From assembly GCA_028554755.1 (NCBI GenBank), contig JAPTOF010000005.1, forward strand, positions 1,509,501-1,573,500: a stretch of 64,000 bases of DNA, given 5' to 3'. Each line of letters opens with the position of its first letter. Within the stretch, counting starts at the first letter, position 1. The position numbers were made by a program, and so were the translations under genes. The notes below the pieces were generated by a model, which was not told the origin of the DNA, did not search any database, and worked only from the letters and a program-made list of their open reading frames with translations. The stretch is from Cordia subcordata. Taxonomy: Eukaryota > Streptophyta > Magnoliopsida > Boraginales > Cordiaceae. Shown one piece after another: positions 45,763 to 57,410 of this stretch.

Positions 45763-47130
45763 ACCGAGATCCAAAATGATGTACATAGGCCTAACTGAGG
45801 TCGGCCAACCTATGGACACCGCTTGGTAGGTTCATAACCAATTACTTCCCTAAGTAACTCCCAATATTTTGTTTTGCCTAAGCATCTCTTTAGCAAGACT
45901 AAGGTCCTCAACTGAAAAGCTTGATTAGGTCAAACAATTAATATAAACTCCCAAGGTTTTCCTTCGACCCTAATGAGTAGACCCTATTGAGGTTGGCCCA
46001 CCTATTCATCAGTCTGAAGGGATTCCAAGGGTTTCATTTAGTAAATAGTAATCCCAATATTCCAATAAAAGTTAGGCCTGAGGGCCCCCAACGTTTATTA
46101 AAGTATTAGGCCCATTATTATTTACTTCAATAGGAGGGAATGATTTGGACATCACCATGTCCAAGTCACTTGAAGGACCTAATAAATTTTAAGGGATTTA
46201 TTTGATTAAAAGAGCGTGCTTGTTTAATAGCCAAACCTTTAATTTTCTAGTTAATTAATCGATTGAGATACAAAACAACATATATATCAATATATATAAG
46301 CACATGTAGGTAGTTATAGGCTTTCCTAGCCATCATGGGCCACTCTATCATGTAATACTAAATTATTACATTTCAATTTTGGGAAACTTTGACAAGCCCG
46401 AGTCTTCAGCTTCTTGGTCTTCAGTTCCTCATCTTGATCGTGCTAAAAACTATTAATTAGATCGTAGTTAATAAGATCTCCTTCTAAAAGAGAGGATACA
46501 TCACTTGGGAGAGAGATTTTACAACCAGATTTAAGAAAAGGCTAGGCTCACAGGCCCAATTTAAAAACCCATAAAATAATTACAATAATTAATGAATAAA
46601 ATGCCATAATAAACTTGATATGCATGCCCATAACCACCTCATAATATGTCATACATCAAAATAAAAGAGCATAAATATTTTTTGATTTTATCACACAATA
46701 ATTATATCAATTTAATCAAATTAAATTGACCTTATCAAATAATTAAAAACCCTTTTAAATAATTTGGGGTCAAAATCCCAATTTTGACAAATTAGAGACT
46801 TGCCCAATTAAACAAACTAATTTTGAGACTATTAAGGTCAAAAACAAATTTTCTAAAAATTTTGAGCCTACCCAATTAATTGAAACAATTTTAAAAAATT
46901 AATAGGGTGTCAAAAACATATTTTTGACAAATAATGGATTTTAAAATAAATATCAAATATTTATTGAGAAAAAAAATCTATTTTACCAAATAAAATAGTT
47001 TGTAAGCAAATAAATAATTCATTAGCAGTTTATTATTTAATTAAATACTGCTATAATGGATTTAATTAGTCATACTAATTAAAATATAGCCATTAATACA
47101 CATATGTATGTATAGCATGAACAAACAAAA
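45763..47130. other. Unassigned A/T-rich DNA
   Basis: No ORF or domain. Near 45790 and 45985 there is a pair of related sequences (CTGAGGTCGGCCAACCTA and TTGAGGTTGGCCCACCTA). It may be further leader or internal DNA of the Copia element whose LTR is at 48075-49589, but nothing in it proves that. Confidence 0.4.
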
Positions 47131-47139
47131 CATGAAAGT

Positions 47140-47812
47140 GTGTAGCCTAAATGGTAAGACATTGAGATTCTTATTCATGATGTCCTAAGTTCAAAATTGG
47201 GTGACTATAGTTTTCAGAACATTTTCCTTTTATTTAATGCCAAATAAAAAAATATTTAAATAAAAGAAAACACCTTCCCACTAGGGCTTGCTAGTAGTTG
47301 GGCTTGTAAGAGTGACCAAAAACCCAGCATTACACACAAGTTCGAAACTTGTCAACTACTAAATGTGCATTTTTCCTTTAATGTTTTAATGAGTGTAACA
47401 ATTAATGTAAAACACATTTGGATACCAAGGCACCCTCGTAGCTAGATTGGTAATAGCAAGCATTATCTATTAAAAGCATGTGGGCTAAAAACTTGCTGGC
47501 TACAAATTTGAGTAGTTTTTATTTAATTTTTTTAAATTGTTTGAAATCTATCAAAAATAGTTTATACGGTAGACAAAAGCAAGCAAAGAGGATTAGTCTA
47601 GTGGTAAAAAGTTTACACAAGGGTGTTGGAGGTTATGAGTTTTAACCTTTCAAGTAGCGATCTTTTTTTTTTTTTTAATTAAAGAACACTTGGAAGTAAA
47701 CAAGAATAAAAAATCACATTCTTTGACCAAGTCTTCCCAATAGTTGGATTAGTAAAAGTGTCCTAAAGCCAGCTAAACACTCAAGTTCAAAATTTGTTGC
47801 TTGCACACATAT
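47140..47812 (+). repeat. Five degenerate tRNA-like units, spaced about 135-165 bases
   Basis: Each unit has an A-box-like block (TAGCCTAAATGG near 47143, TAGCTAGATTGG near 47441, TAGTCTAGTGG near 47596) and, about 50 bases on, a B-box-like block (AAGTTCAAAATT, AAGTTCGAAACTT at 47338-47350, AAGTTCAAAATTTG near 47783). Between units lie A/T-rich stretches. They are on the strand opposite to the Copia element whose leader they occupy. Confidence 0.45.
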
Positions 47813-48058
47813 TTTTATATTTTTATTTTTTATATTTTTTTAATGATTCTAAAATCTGAAAAAAAAACCATCATCTTCTTCGTTTAAAAAATAATAATAA
47901 CTCTAAAATTCTCAACTAACTCTGAAATCTTATTATGTAACAAAATCCAGCAATCTTCGGGCATATTAAATATGTAGTAAAGATTTCAGACATCAATTCC
48001 CAACTAACTCTGAAATCTTATTATGCGATAAAAATGCAAAATCAAAGAAAAATAGCCT
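47813..48058 (-). other. Leader of the second Copia element with 25-base duplication
   Basis: Non-coding. CAACTAACTCTGAAATCTTA and the five bases after it occur perfectly at 47913-47937 and 48001-48025. Confidence 0.55.
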
Positions 48059-48059
48059 T

Positions 48060-48071
48060 GGCTCTGATACG
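48060..48071 (-). other. tRNA-Met-type primer-binding site of the second Copia element
   Basis: Minus strand TCGTATCAGAGC (TGGTATCAGAGC expected), three bases from the LTR edge. Confidence 0.85.
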
Positions 48072-48074
48072 AAT

Positions 48075-49589
48075 TGAAAGAATTGTGCAAAATTTTTTCA
48101 CAAATTCTTCGAGGATCCGACTCTTGAAAATTAAATTTTTTCAAGAACACAAGAAATAACTGAAGTAATGACGTGTGTTCTTGACGAGTAGGTTGCGGAA
48201 GCTTGATCTTCCTCCTTTTCGTTTGCAGCCAAGATCTACTGATGGAGGCTAGGGTTTTAAGGGAGGAGGAAATTTTTTTCCTCTGTAGACAAACTAATGA
48301 CCCTAATCGAATAATATGTACAATACCTCTCCTTTTATAGAACAAAAGAAGTCGGCCCTTCACAACCCTTGGCTCAATTCCTCCAACCCGATTGGGCCCA
48401 AACCTTTTTAACCCAGTTTGAAATTAAATCGCAATTTAATTCTTAATACATTTAGCCTAAGATTTAATTCACGCCATATTTTCTGTACTAGCAGAAAATA
48501 GATGAAATTAAATCTGTGACCGCTTAATAATTAATATTAAATATTTAATTCTTAATTAAATATTCAAACACAATAATTATTAATTCCTTTATTTAATTTG
48601 CAATTAAATAATGGAATATTTAATTCCCAATTAAATATAATAAATCAATCTATCAATAAAATTCTCGACCTAGGAGCATCTTCGTAGGTTCAAACTCAAT
48701 TGGTAATACAAGGAAAATCTTCGTACTAATCGGAGATACTGTCTAGCAATGATTCCTAACGTTTGGATAAGCTAAAAGATTTCAAGGCAACTAACAACAA
48801 ACCTGGGTAGTATGGCAGATCCCCTATGACCCTCGATATTCCAAAACAAAGCTAGAAGCATGGTCAACTATCAAACCTCCAATTAGTTATTCCGCATTAA
48901 GTCCTAATCTTGTCATGACTCATCACGACACGTCTCCATGCCATATCATGCAGAAAGCTTTGGCCAAAGACTTAATGAGATAGGACTCGGTGGAATATCA
49001 TTCTCCCAATACCCGGAGTGGGTCAATCCCATCTTGTTCTGCACCTCGACTTCATGACACTTACTCGTACTCAGTAACCCTTCGTCACCAAAATGGAAAT
49101 TTAGGTAGTCCGGCACCAATGTACGAGGAGTAATTCGTAAGCCTCTATAGCAGTCTCAGGTTGAAGGGAATACTATAACTATGTGCACCACAAGCAATCC
49201 TTTGATAGTAGGGTAAGTACCATACGAAACCTGTAAATGAGACATGTTCAGTAAGCGTGTCTCCACACCCTACTTATTTGTCATACCAGTTTCCCAACAC
49301 CCATTGGTCTCGAGGATGACCAACCCATGTGACAAAAAATAACCTCTACTTTAAGCAATTGACGTCCCACTATCAATTACATCATTTGGTTACAAACAGA
49401 TTTTAAGAACAATCAAAATCAAGCCTCATTCACATGATCCCAAATAATTATTCTCAGGAACTACATTATGATCAAAATAAGAGAAGATGGTGCGATATAA
49501 TGCTATGGCCAAATATTACTAAGAAAACTTGTATGTACACAATTCTAGAAATATAGTAGATGACTGATTTTAGGCCACTATTCCTAACA
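48075..49589 (-). repeat. 5' LTR of a second, different Copia element
   Basis: 1515 bases. On the minus strand it begins TGTTAGGAATAGTGGCC (at 49589) and ends CAATTCTTTCA beside the primer site. TATAAAAG at 48332-48339 is the likely TATA box. The sequence differs from the Copia LTR family at 33489. No gag or pol for it is visible to the left before 45763. Confidence 0.82.
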
Positions 49590-49710
49590 ACACCGTAAAT
49601 ATATCTTCTGGGAATTGTACCGTCACATATAGAAGACAAGATACTCACAGCTTCTGAGTGACCAATGCTCTTAATCTTGGGCATGTGTGGATGAACTGAC
49701 AAAGTTGCAG
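49590..49710 (+). repeat. Remnant of the first Copia LTR family
   Basis: About 120 bases resembling 33890-33990 (AGACAAGATACTCACAGC and CAATGCTCTTAATCTTG). Cut on the left by the second Copia LTR and on the right by the NA2 LTR. Confidence 0.6.
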
Positions 49711-51232
49711 TGATCGTGTCTCGAGTTTTTCACCAACAAGAGTACAGATCGTTCGTGGTATAGCAAATTCAAGTGTAGGTATCGTCTTCATAGGAAGGCT
49801 ACCTTAGCTTGCTCTCTATGTGCTCGGGTGCCTAAAACTAGCTATGTGCATGTATGTGCTTATTTAGGATGTGAAGGGAGCTTGGGAAAAAGAAATTAAA
49901 CCTAAGCTACAGAGGAACTTAAGGGTGCCAAGCTAATGAAGGAAACCTAACAAGAAAGAAGGGGACCTAAGGCGATTGCATTGCAACTAGACTCGGGCTA
50001 CGATAATAAATTAGGTTTATTTGGAGACTTCTATTGTCATTGTGTTAATTAAGGGTCTTTTAACCTATACTAGTGGTTCAACCCATTAGCTGGGTTTAAA
50101 GCTAAGGGCCAATCCCTCCTAGCCTACGCAATCCGTGCTTAGAACTTATCCTCTTGGCTAGGTTTAAAGCCAAGGACTAGCACCTAAACACTACATGACA
50201 TTAAGGTTTGATTAACCAACACTAACGTGGGTGTAGGATACTCTAGTCTGGGTTAACTTATCCATTTGGATAGGTTAAAAGCCAAGGACTAGCACCTAAA
50301 CTCGACTAAGCATAGCATGTAACCTATTAGCTAGATTTAAAGCCAAAACCTACTTTACTAAGAAAATCCATGAATTAAGCACAATCTTATCACCTACGTA
50401 AGTAGATAAAAGCATTTGAAGCACAAATAACACATGCCTATTCACTTAGGCATTTTAACAAATACATAGACACGTGTGATTTCCAATACATAAGACATAT
50501 TGAATCATGCCATAGATTTATGTAAACAAGCATCTATTAAGAGCCGAAGATACACACAAATCCTTTTTTAAAAGCCTAATCTAATATACAATAACAAACA
50601 CCCAATGATCTAGCCTAATCAAGCAACATATTTACAAGAAATACAAAGAGAACAAGAAAAACTCCCCTAATTCTTGCTTCGAATTCTGTACAATCAAATC
50701 TTTGTTAAATACTTCAATCCTAGCTTAGTGTGGGGTTTAGATGGTTGTTTTAGGTGTTTAATCAAATAGGAAAGCATTAGGGTTTTACTAGGGTTTAGAA
50801 AATTGGGTTTCTCCCCTATAAATGAGCTGAAATGAGCTATTTCTAGATGTTATCGAGCTCTGCTATTCTACCTAGTTGGTTGACCGTCTCCTCTTTCTTT
50901 CTCGATTGGCTAAATGAAGTGGCTTTTTGGTCCTGCTGGTTGACCTATTCTCTGTGGTTGCCGGTCGACTGGCTTTTCTTCAAGGTCAACCAATTGGGTC
51001 AGAATGCTTTATTCTTTATTCTTTTCTTTCGATCTTGATCAGTTAGCTCATTTCTTCCTTGTGTAAGCTCGAACCCTTCCAAGACACTCTTAAAACATGG
51101 AATATAACACTTAGTGTAGAATTTAAGTATTCAAATATAGTATTTACAAATATTAATAGTAATGCAAAAACTCTATACTAAGTGTACTCAATTACGCTTT
51201 AAATACCCTTAAATGTGCATGCAAAAATTTCA
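49711..51232 (-). repeat. 3' LTR of NA2
   Basis: 1522 bases, TGATCGTGTCTCG at the left and TTTCA at the right, directly beside the polypurine tract. It lacks about 30 terminal bases that the LTR at 24410 has. Hairpin repeats near 50095, 50155, 50275 and 50335; GTCGAC-type cluster at 50868-50995. Confidence 0.85.
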
Positions 51233-51270
51233 ACACCCCCAAACCTTTCCCTTGCTTGTCCCCAAGCAAG
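51233..51270 (-). other. Polypurine tract and adjoining hairpin of NA2
   Basis: Minus strand GGTTTGGGGGTGT next to the LTR is the likely plus-strand primer. Just upstream in the element (51251-51270) two 8-base arms, CTTGCTTG and CAAGCAAG, pair perfectly around four bases. Confidence 0.75.
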
Positions 51271-52605
51271 CCTAAACCAAGTCTACCAACAAGCTTTTCA
51301 AAGAGTTGGCAGTTGTATTGACTTGTTTTCTTTTCACCTCTAAGGGAGTATAATGGGTCATTCCTTTTGTGTAAGGGCTTCCCTAGCCTCAGTTCGAATT
51401 CTCCCCTCAATTACAAGGAGTCTCGCACCTTACGGGAAGTTACCAAGCAGTTAGACCCACCAAAACTTCGGATTCCCACTCACACACTTGGGATGTTGAT
51501 ACTTCATTCCCGATTAAGTAACATGGCCTCTCAACATTTTTCACTTTTTTTTCATTTTTTGCATTTTTTCCCATTTTTTTGCATTTTTTTCCATTTTTTT
51601 GCATTTTTTTAAATACATAACATAGAACAACAAGAAAAGAAAATGAAGAGGCTAAGGCACACTAAGACAACCAATCAAGGAAGGGGTACTCATGTAGAAA
51701 ATCCTTTAGAAACACTTTTTCTCACCAAGTTGTGGTAACTACAAGTTGCATTCTTAAAAATCCTCACTCCCCAAAGTTTTCAAAAGAATTCTTTTCAAAG
51801 TCTATATCATACCATACACTCCATTCACTCCCCATAATACACCCCCATCTTCTCTAATCAATTAAGTCAATAGCAAAAGCCAACTCTTCAATCAATACAG
51901 AGATAAACCAACTCAAAACATGCAAAAAATCAAAAACATTGAACATATTTTGAGCAAAAATAAGGCATGCAATCAAATCTACCCTACAAATTATACAAAC
52001 AATAAAGGAACAACCATACCCCCATATCTAAACTTTGCTTATCCTTAAGCAAATAGCACTAAGCACAACTAGCAAGCAAATGAAACGCATATGGAGAATG
52101 TGATAAGGATAGATCAGGACGGACAAGTCAAAGATGGATGGATACAACCTTGTTTCCGTGTAGTCCATGAATGTCATGATAATCCATTCATCTACTAGTC
52201 TCCGACTTTTATAGAAAGCATTAATGCTTGAAAAAACAAAGAGCAGATTAGTAGTCAATACAATGCAAGTCCACATGAACATTTCAAAAAGATAAACAAG
52301 GATGTATGCAACGGGTATAGGATTAATGCACCAATGATAGAAAAGAGCAAGAACAAATACTAGAGCAAAAATCTAACCTACTAAAATTACAAACAAATAA
52401 AAGAAAGCCTAAACTAACAAAAAGATAAGGAAAACAAAAGCAATTTAATCTATTATATATACAAAGCAAGAATAAATGAAAGAAAACTAATGTACTATAT
52501 ACAAAAGCAAAGGCAAGTAAAAACAAGAACAACAAGAAAAATATAAACAAGCCTAAGGTGCCTCTTAGTAGCGCTGGGTTTCATGCCCCTAGTCGGGAGC
52601 CAATG
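51271..52605 (-). other. 3' untranslated region of NA2
   Basis: No coding content. An A-rich tract (minus strand) with AAAAAATGC/AAAAAATGG units lies at 51535-51612. A second hairpin of the same design as 51251-51270 lies at 52034-52053 next to another short purine run. The part 52230-52605 is shared with NA1 and includes the GGAGGCA-type box at 52556-52577. Confidence 0.65.
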
Positions 52606-54635
52606 TTAGAGCAGCACACGTTTAAAATTGCATGGCACAAATTGTCGGATAATTATTAAAGCGTAGAAGGTGGAGGGAAAAAGGTCATGCACTAAGGCTT
52701 GGGGCAATGAATGCACGGTACACCCCTTTTTAAGATCCCCCCCAAAATATCAAATGAATACGTGTGTACAAGTGTGGAATGAAGCATGCTCAAACGTGAA
52801 AGATCATGGCCCGCTCGCTCTCTAATTAACCACCCCATGGCCTTGTTCTCGTAATCAAAGGCTAAAAACACATCATTCCCATGGGTCATAGATAGGTCTA
52901 ATGTATGCAAAGTGCAAGAAGTGTTTTCTAACCCTAGATGAAAGTGTTCTGTGCAAAAAGGCATGAATGTGAGCTCCAAAGAAGGAGACTTAATGGAATG
53001 GGAATGGGGAGTAGGAATAACATTCGGAGAAAGAGGGTTAAAGATAAGGGAATTTGAAGTACTACACTCTTCTTCTCTACGAGATATGGCATTATCAAGC
53101 CTAGGTTACTCTAACTCCTAACTAGGGGTTGATCTTAATGGTCTCATTCACACTAAGGAAAGGTTCGTGTTCATCAAGAAAAGGCTTAACCTCATCAATC
53201 AATTCCCTAGTGGAGAGGGTAGGAGAAGGTATCAACAATGACTAATCAAATACACCCAAAGACCCATAGATAGGAATTTCAAGGTCATTAATTTCTTCCT
53301 TAAGTATCTTATTGGAGTGGCTATTCTCCTCAATATAACAATCCTTAACTCCAAGAGGCTTATCATCTAAAAACTTTGAAATTGATGCTCTGTTCTCCCC
53401 AATGGATGACTCTAGATCCACACTAGCTAAGATCTCATCAAATGCTTCCACAAATTCATCACTAGTTATTGTCATCTCCTTATCATGATTTTCACAAGGG
53501 GTAGGCACAAATGGAGGGGACAAAAGAGACTTAATGGATTCCTCATCATGTATGCATGAATGCTTAAGGAAGAATACGCGTTAAACTTCCTATATGCCGA
53601 ATTAGAATGCAATTGAGTACTATGAACATGAGATTCAATCTCCATAAATGTGTGCAATATGGGATGAGAAGAAAGAATAGGCTCTTATGACTTAATGGGT
53701 GGTGATGAAAGCATAGGAAGATCGGGTACCGCTTTCTCTAAAACATGGCCAAAGTAGTCATCAAGAACCAAATTACTATTATGCTCAATCTCATCCTCAT
53801 TGCAAGATGTGATCTCTCCATCTATATCTCTTTCTAATTTTCTCTCGAACACATCATCATGTTCACCACTATGTCCCTCATCTCTTGGTCTCTGTCCTAT
53901 CTCTTCAACTCGTTCTAAAGGTATCTCAACATTTTCACTCATGAGTTACACACTCTTGATCGCTTTCTCCAAGCACTCATCTAGTGATTTGGTGTCTTGC
54001 TTGAAACTCTCTAGTTGCTCTTAGATAGATTGGATGAAGGATAAGAGATAAGCTATCTTTTTATCTTGTAAAGGAGGCCTAAAAAAAGAGGGTTTGACTC
54101 AGTGGAAATGGTAGCCAAGTTGAAAATCATTTTGCACATAACCATCAAAAAACTCAGAGAGGAATAAGTAGGAAAAGAAGGTGTTGGAGGTAGACAATCG
54201 AAACTAAAAGGTGAATGGAATGAAGAGTCGTCTTGACCCAATGATGAAAGTGCATGATGGTGCTTCCGAGAATCATGATGATTAGATATTGAAGCATGCA
54301 TGGGAACATGATTGCTGGGGGCATTGTTGGGCATTATGTGCAATCGGGATAAGAGTGTAAGGTAGGACAAGAATCGGAATCATGATCACAACTTTCACAT
54401 AGATTGCAATAATAAGAATATGCATCCCTATATTCATGATTTCTAAATAAAGGTTCATGAGATGGTGAATGACTATAGAGGTCATAATAGCACTAGCCCT
54501 AAATTGGAGATTTTCATAGGGACAAAAGACGATTGAATGTTCATAACTTTCACACAAGCAACATACCTTGGGAACACGTTTGGGTGGTGGGAAAGAGAAT
54601 ACTAGTAACCACCAAAAAGCATTAGGATCAGTCAT
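52606..54635 (-). pseudogene. NA-family gene, copy NA2 (longest, about 676 codons)
   Basis: I do not recognise this protein. Start ATG at 54633-54635 (MTDPNAFWWLLV), stop TAA at 52606-52608. From the N-terminus: CCLCESYEHSIVFC knuckle; HDYR-type repeats; a probable coiled coil (SIQEQLESFKQDTKSLDE, then LEKAIKSV); an acidic block (VEIPLERVEEIGQRPRDE, then CNEDEIEHNS); FVEAFDEILASVDLESSIGE; EIPIYGSLGVFD; and a C-terminus MELTFMPFCTEHFHLGL, KAMGWLIRERAGHDLS, TFYALIIIRQFVPCNFK. Frames shift several times. Blocks recur in NA1 and NA3. The knuckle points to nucleic-acid binding; the C-terminal role is unknown. Confidence 0.75.
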
Positions 54636-54849
54636 ATGCAATGAATCACAAGTAAAACCTCTCTTCACAATTCTTTTTTTTTTTGAATTTTCAAAATTTT
54701 CAACTTTTTTTGGATTTTTTGGATTTTTCAAATTTTTTGTAATTTTTTGAATAATGGAAAGCAAGTAAAGATAGAGCACACAGAAGCAACTAATGACAAA
54801 CACAAAAACATACAAAGAACCAATATCGTGCCTCCTAACAACAGAGCTA
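54636..54849 (-). other. A-rich leader and degenerate tRNA-Asp primer site of NA2
   Basis: Primer site at 54833-54849 (minus TAGCTCTGTTGTTAGGA), weakened by several changes. The A-rich stretch 54669-54753 precedes the start codon by about 35 bases. Confidence 0.7.
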
Positions 54850-54855
54850 AAAAAT

Positions 54856-57410
54856 TGATCATGCCTCGAGTTTTACACTCATAAGCATAAGGATCGTTCG
54901 TGGAATAGTGAATTTAAGTATGGGTATCATCTTCATAAGGAGGCTACTTAGTTTGGTCTCTATGTGCTCAGGTGCCTAAAACTAGCTACATGCAAGTGTG
55001 TGCTTATTTAGGATATGAAGGGAGCTCGGGAAAAGGAAAATAAACTGAAACTACAGAGGAACTTAAAGGTGCCCAGCTAAGGAAGAAAACCTAACAAGGA
55101 AAAAAGGACCTAGGGTGATTGCGTTGCAACTAGAATCGGGCAACGATACCTAATTAGGTCTATCTAAGGCTCGGGACTTCTATTGTCATTGTGTTGATTA
55201 GGGGTCTTTCAGCCAGTACTAGCGGTTCAACCCATTAACTGGGTTTAAAGATAAGGGCCAATCTTTTCTAGCCTACACAATCTGTGCTTAGAACTTATCC
55301 TCTTGGCTGGGTTTAAAGCCAAGGACTAGCACCTAAACAATACACGACATTAAGGCTAGATTAACGAACACTAATATGTATGAGGGATACTCTAGTCTAG
55401 GTTAACTTGTTTGCTTGGTTGGGTTGAAAGCAATGGACTAGCACCTAAACTCGACTAAACATAGCACGTATCCTATTAACCGAATTTAAAGCTAAAGCCT
55501 ACTCTACTAAGCAAATCCATGAATTAAGCATAATCTTATCACCTATATAAGTAGATAAAAGCATTTGAAACACAAAGAACGCATGCATATTCACTTAGGC
55601 ATTGATGTGTGTGTGTTGTGTGTGCTTGTATATAGTGTTTGCACACACTTCACAAGGTGTTTTGAGCTTATTTGAGTGCATTTAAGGTTGCATTTGTGCA
55701 CTTTTGAGTCATATTTGTGCATATAGGTTTCAAAATGCATAAATGCTATACTAATGCTTTATTTTGTATTTTAGGCACATTTTGGGAGAAAGAAGTGAGC
55801 TTGAAGATACGTGAGCCCAAAGACAAAGCTTGAGGGTGATTTGAAAAGATGAAAAAAACGGCTTTGGAGGTTCCCGGAAATGGTACGAGGCAATAGAAAA
55901 AACTAGGGACAAATCGGAGCCAAAACAGCAAGTTATAGGCAAAACTAGTTCTGTCTGCAGCTCTCCTATTCTTATCGATTGACCGGTAGAGGGAGACTGA
56001 CAAGACCAGGATGCATTGAAATTTTGCTGGTAGACCAAAAGTATCTTGTAGGTCGACCGAATAGGAGTTCGGTAGAGCACGCTAAAGCTTTGAAAGTGCA
56101 TTTTCAACTTATTTTCAAATAGAGGAACTCAATTTTCAAAACCCTAATAAAACCCTAACCCTTTTCCCATTTCACCAAACACCTAAAACCACCATCTAAA
56201 CCCTATACCAAGCTAGGATTGAAGTATTTAACAAAGATTTGAAGGATTTGTATAGATTTAGAAGCAAGAATTAAAGGAGTTCTTCTTGTTCTCTTTCTAT
56301 TTCTTGTAAATATGTTGCTAGATTAGGCTAGATCTTTGGGTATTTGTTGTTGTATATTAGATTAGGGCTTTAAATAAAGGATTTTTTGTATATTGGTTAA
56401 TCGAGCCTTAATGTCATATAATGTTTACGTGCTAGTCCTTGGCTTTAAACCTAGCCAAGAGGATAATTTCTAAGCACGGATTATGTAGGCTAGAAAGGAT
56501 TGGTGTTTAGCTCTAAACCCAGCTAACAGGTTGAACCACAAGTATTGGTTAAGAGACCCCTCAATCAACACAACAGCAATAGAAGTCCCAAGCCTTAGAT
56601 AGACCTAATTCATTATTGTAGCCCAAGTCTAGTTGCAATGTAATCACCTTAGGTTCCATTCTTCCTTGTTAGGTTTCCTTCCTTAGCTTGGCACCCTTAA
56701 GTTCCTTCATAGTTTAGGTTTATTTTCCTTTTCCCAAGCTCTCTTCTATCCTAAAGAAAGCACACATGTGCACATAACTAGTTTTAGGCACTTGAGCACA
56801 TAAAGACCTAACTAATATAGCCTTCCTATAGAGACGATACCTGCACTCAAATCTGCTATACCACTAATGATCCGTACACTTGCGAGGGTAAAACTCAAGA
56901 CATATATTAGGCATTTTAACAAACACATAGACATGTTTCATTTCCAATACATAGACATATTGAATCATGCCATAGATTTATGTAAACAAGTATATATTAA
57001 GAGCCAAAGATACACACAAATCATTTATTCAAAGCCCTAATCTAATATATAACAACAAACACCCAAAGAGCTAGCCTAATATATTAACATATTTACAAGA
57101 AATAGAAAGAAAACAAGAAGAACTCCCCTAATTCTTGCTTCAAATTCCATTAAATCAAATCTTTGTTAAATACTTCAATCCTAGCTTGGTGTAGGGTCTA
57201 AAAGGTGGTTTTAGATATTTGGTGAAATGGGAAAGGGTTAGGGTTTTATTAAGGTTTAGAAAATTGGATTCCTCCCCTGTAAATGAGCTGAAACAAGCTA
57301 TTTATAACTATTATTGAGCTCTACAGGTCGACCTACCTAGTTGAACGGCTTCTCTTTCTTCCTCTAAAGGCTAAATGAAGTGGCTCTCTGGTCTTACCGG
57401 TTGACCCATA
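54856..57410 (-). repeat. LTR shared by NA2 (5') and NA3 (3'), interrupted and truncated
   Basis: TGATCATGCCTCG at the left beside the NA2 primer site. Without the solo LTR at 55603-56909 it is about 1.25 kb; the upstream end is lost near 57405-57420 (after GGTTGACCCA) and runs straight into NA3 3' untranslated DNA without a polypurine tract. Hairpin repeats near 55245, 55310, 55415 and 55485. TATA TATAAATA at 57299-57306. Confidence 0.8.
55603..56909 (+). repeat. Solo LTR of an Athila/NA-type element with perfect target duplication
   Basis: 1307 bases, TGATGTGTGTG at the start and ATATTA at the end (ATGATCA expected), flanked by GGCAT at 55598-55602 and 56910-56914. It is plus-oriented within the minus-oriented shared LTR. 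It contains hairpin repeats near 56440 and 56505, AAACCCTAACCC-type sequence near 56150 and a weak GTCGAC cluster (55975-56070). Confidence 0.88.

Larger units (their letters stand above)
49711..57410 (-). mobile_element. Non-autonomous Athila-related element NA2
   Basis: The only copy of the family with both LTRs and the complete internal region in the window: 3' LTR (49711-51232), polypurine tract, 1.3-kb 3' untranslated region, gene (52606-54635), A-rich leader, PBS, 5' LTR (54856 to about 57410, with a solo LTR inside). It carries no autonomous gag, protease, RT or integrase, so it must rely on enzymes from another element, presumably Athila given the shared primer site and LTR design. 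Confidence 0.8.

Noticed and set aside
47140..47812. Possible functional tRNA genes
   Set aside because: The box-like blocks are present but no unit folds into a convincing cloverleaf with an anticodon arm and acceptor stem; kept only as degenerate repeats.
36500..47812. CRISPR-like arrays
   Set aside because: Repeats are too few, too diverged and irregularly spaced, and the DNA is plant retrotransposon.
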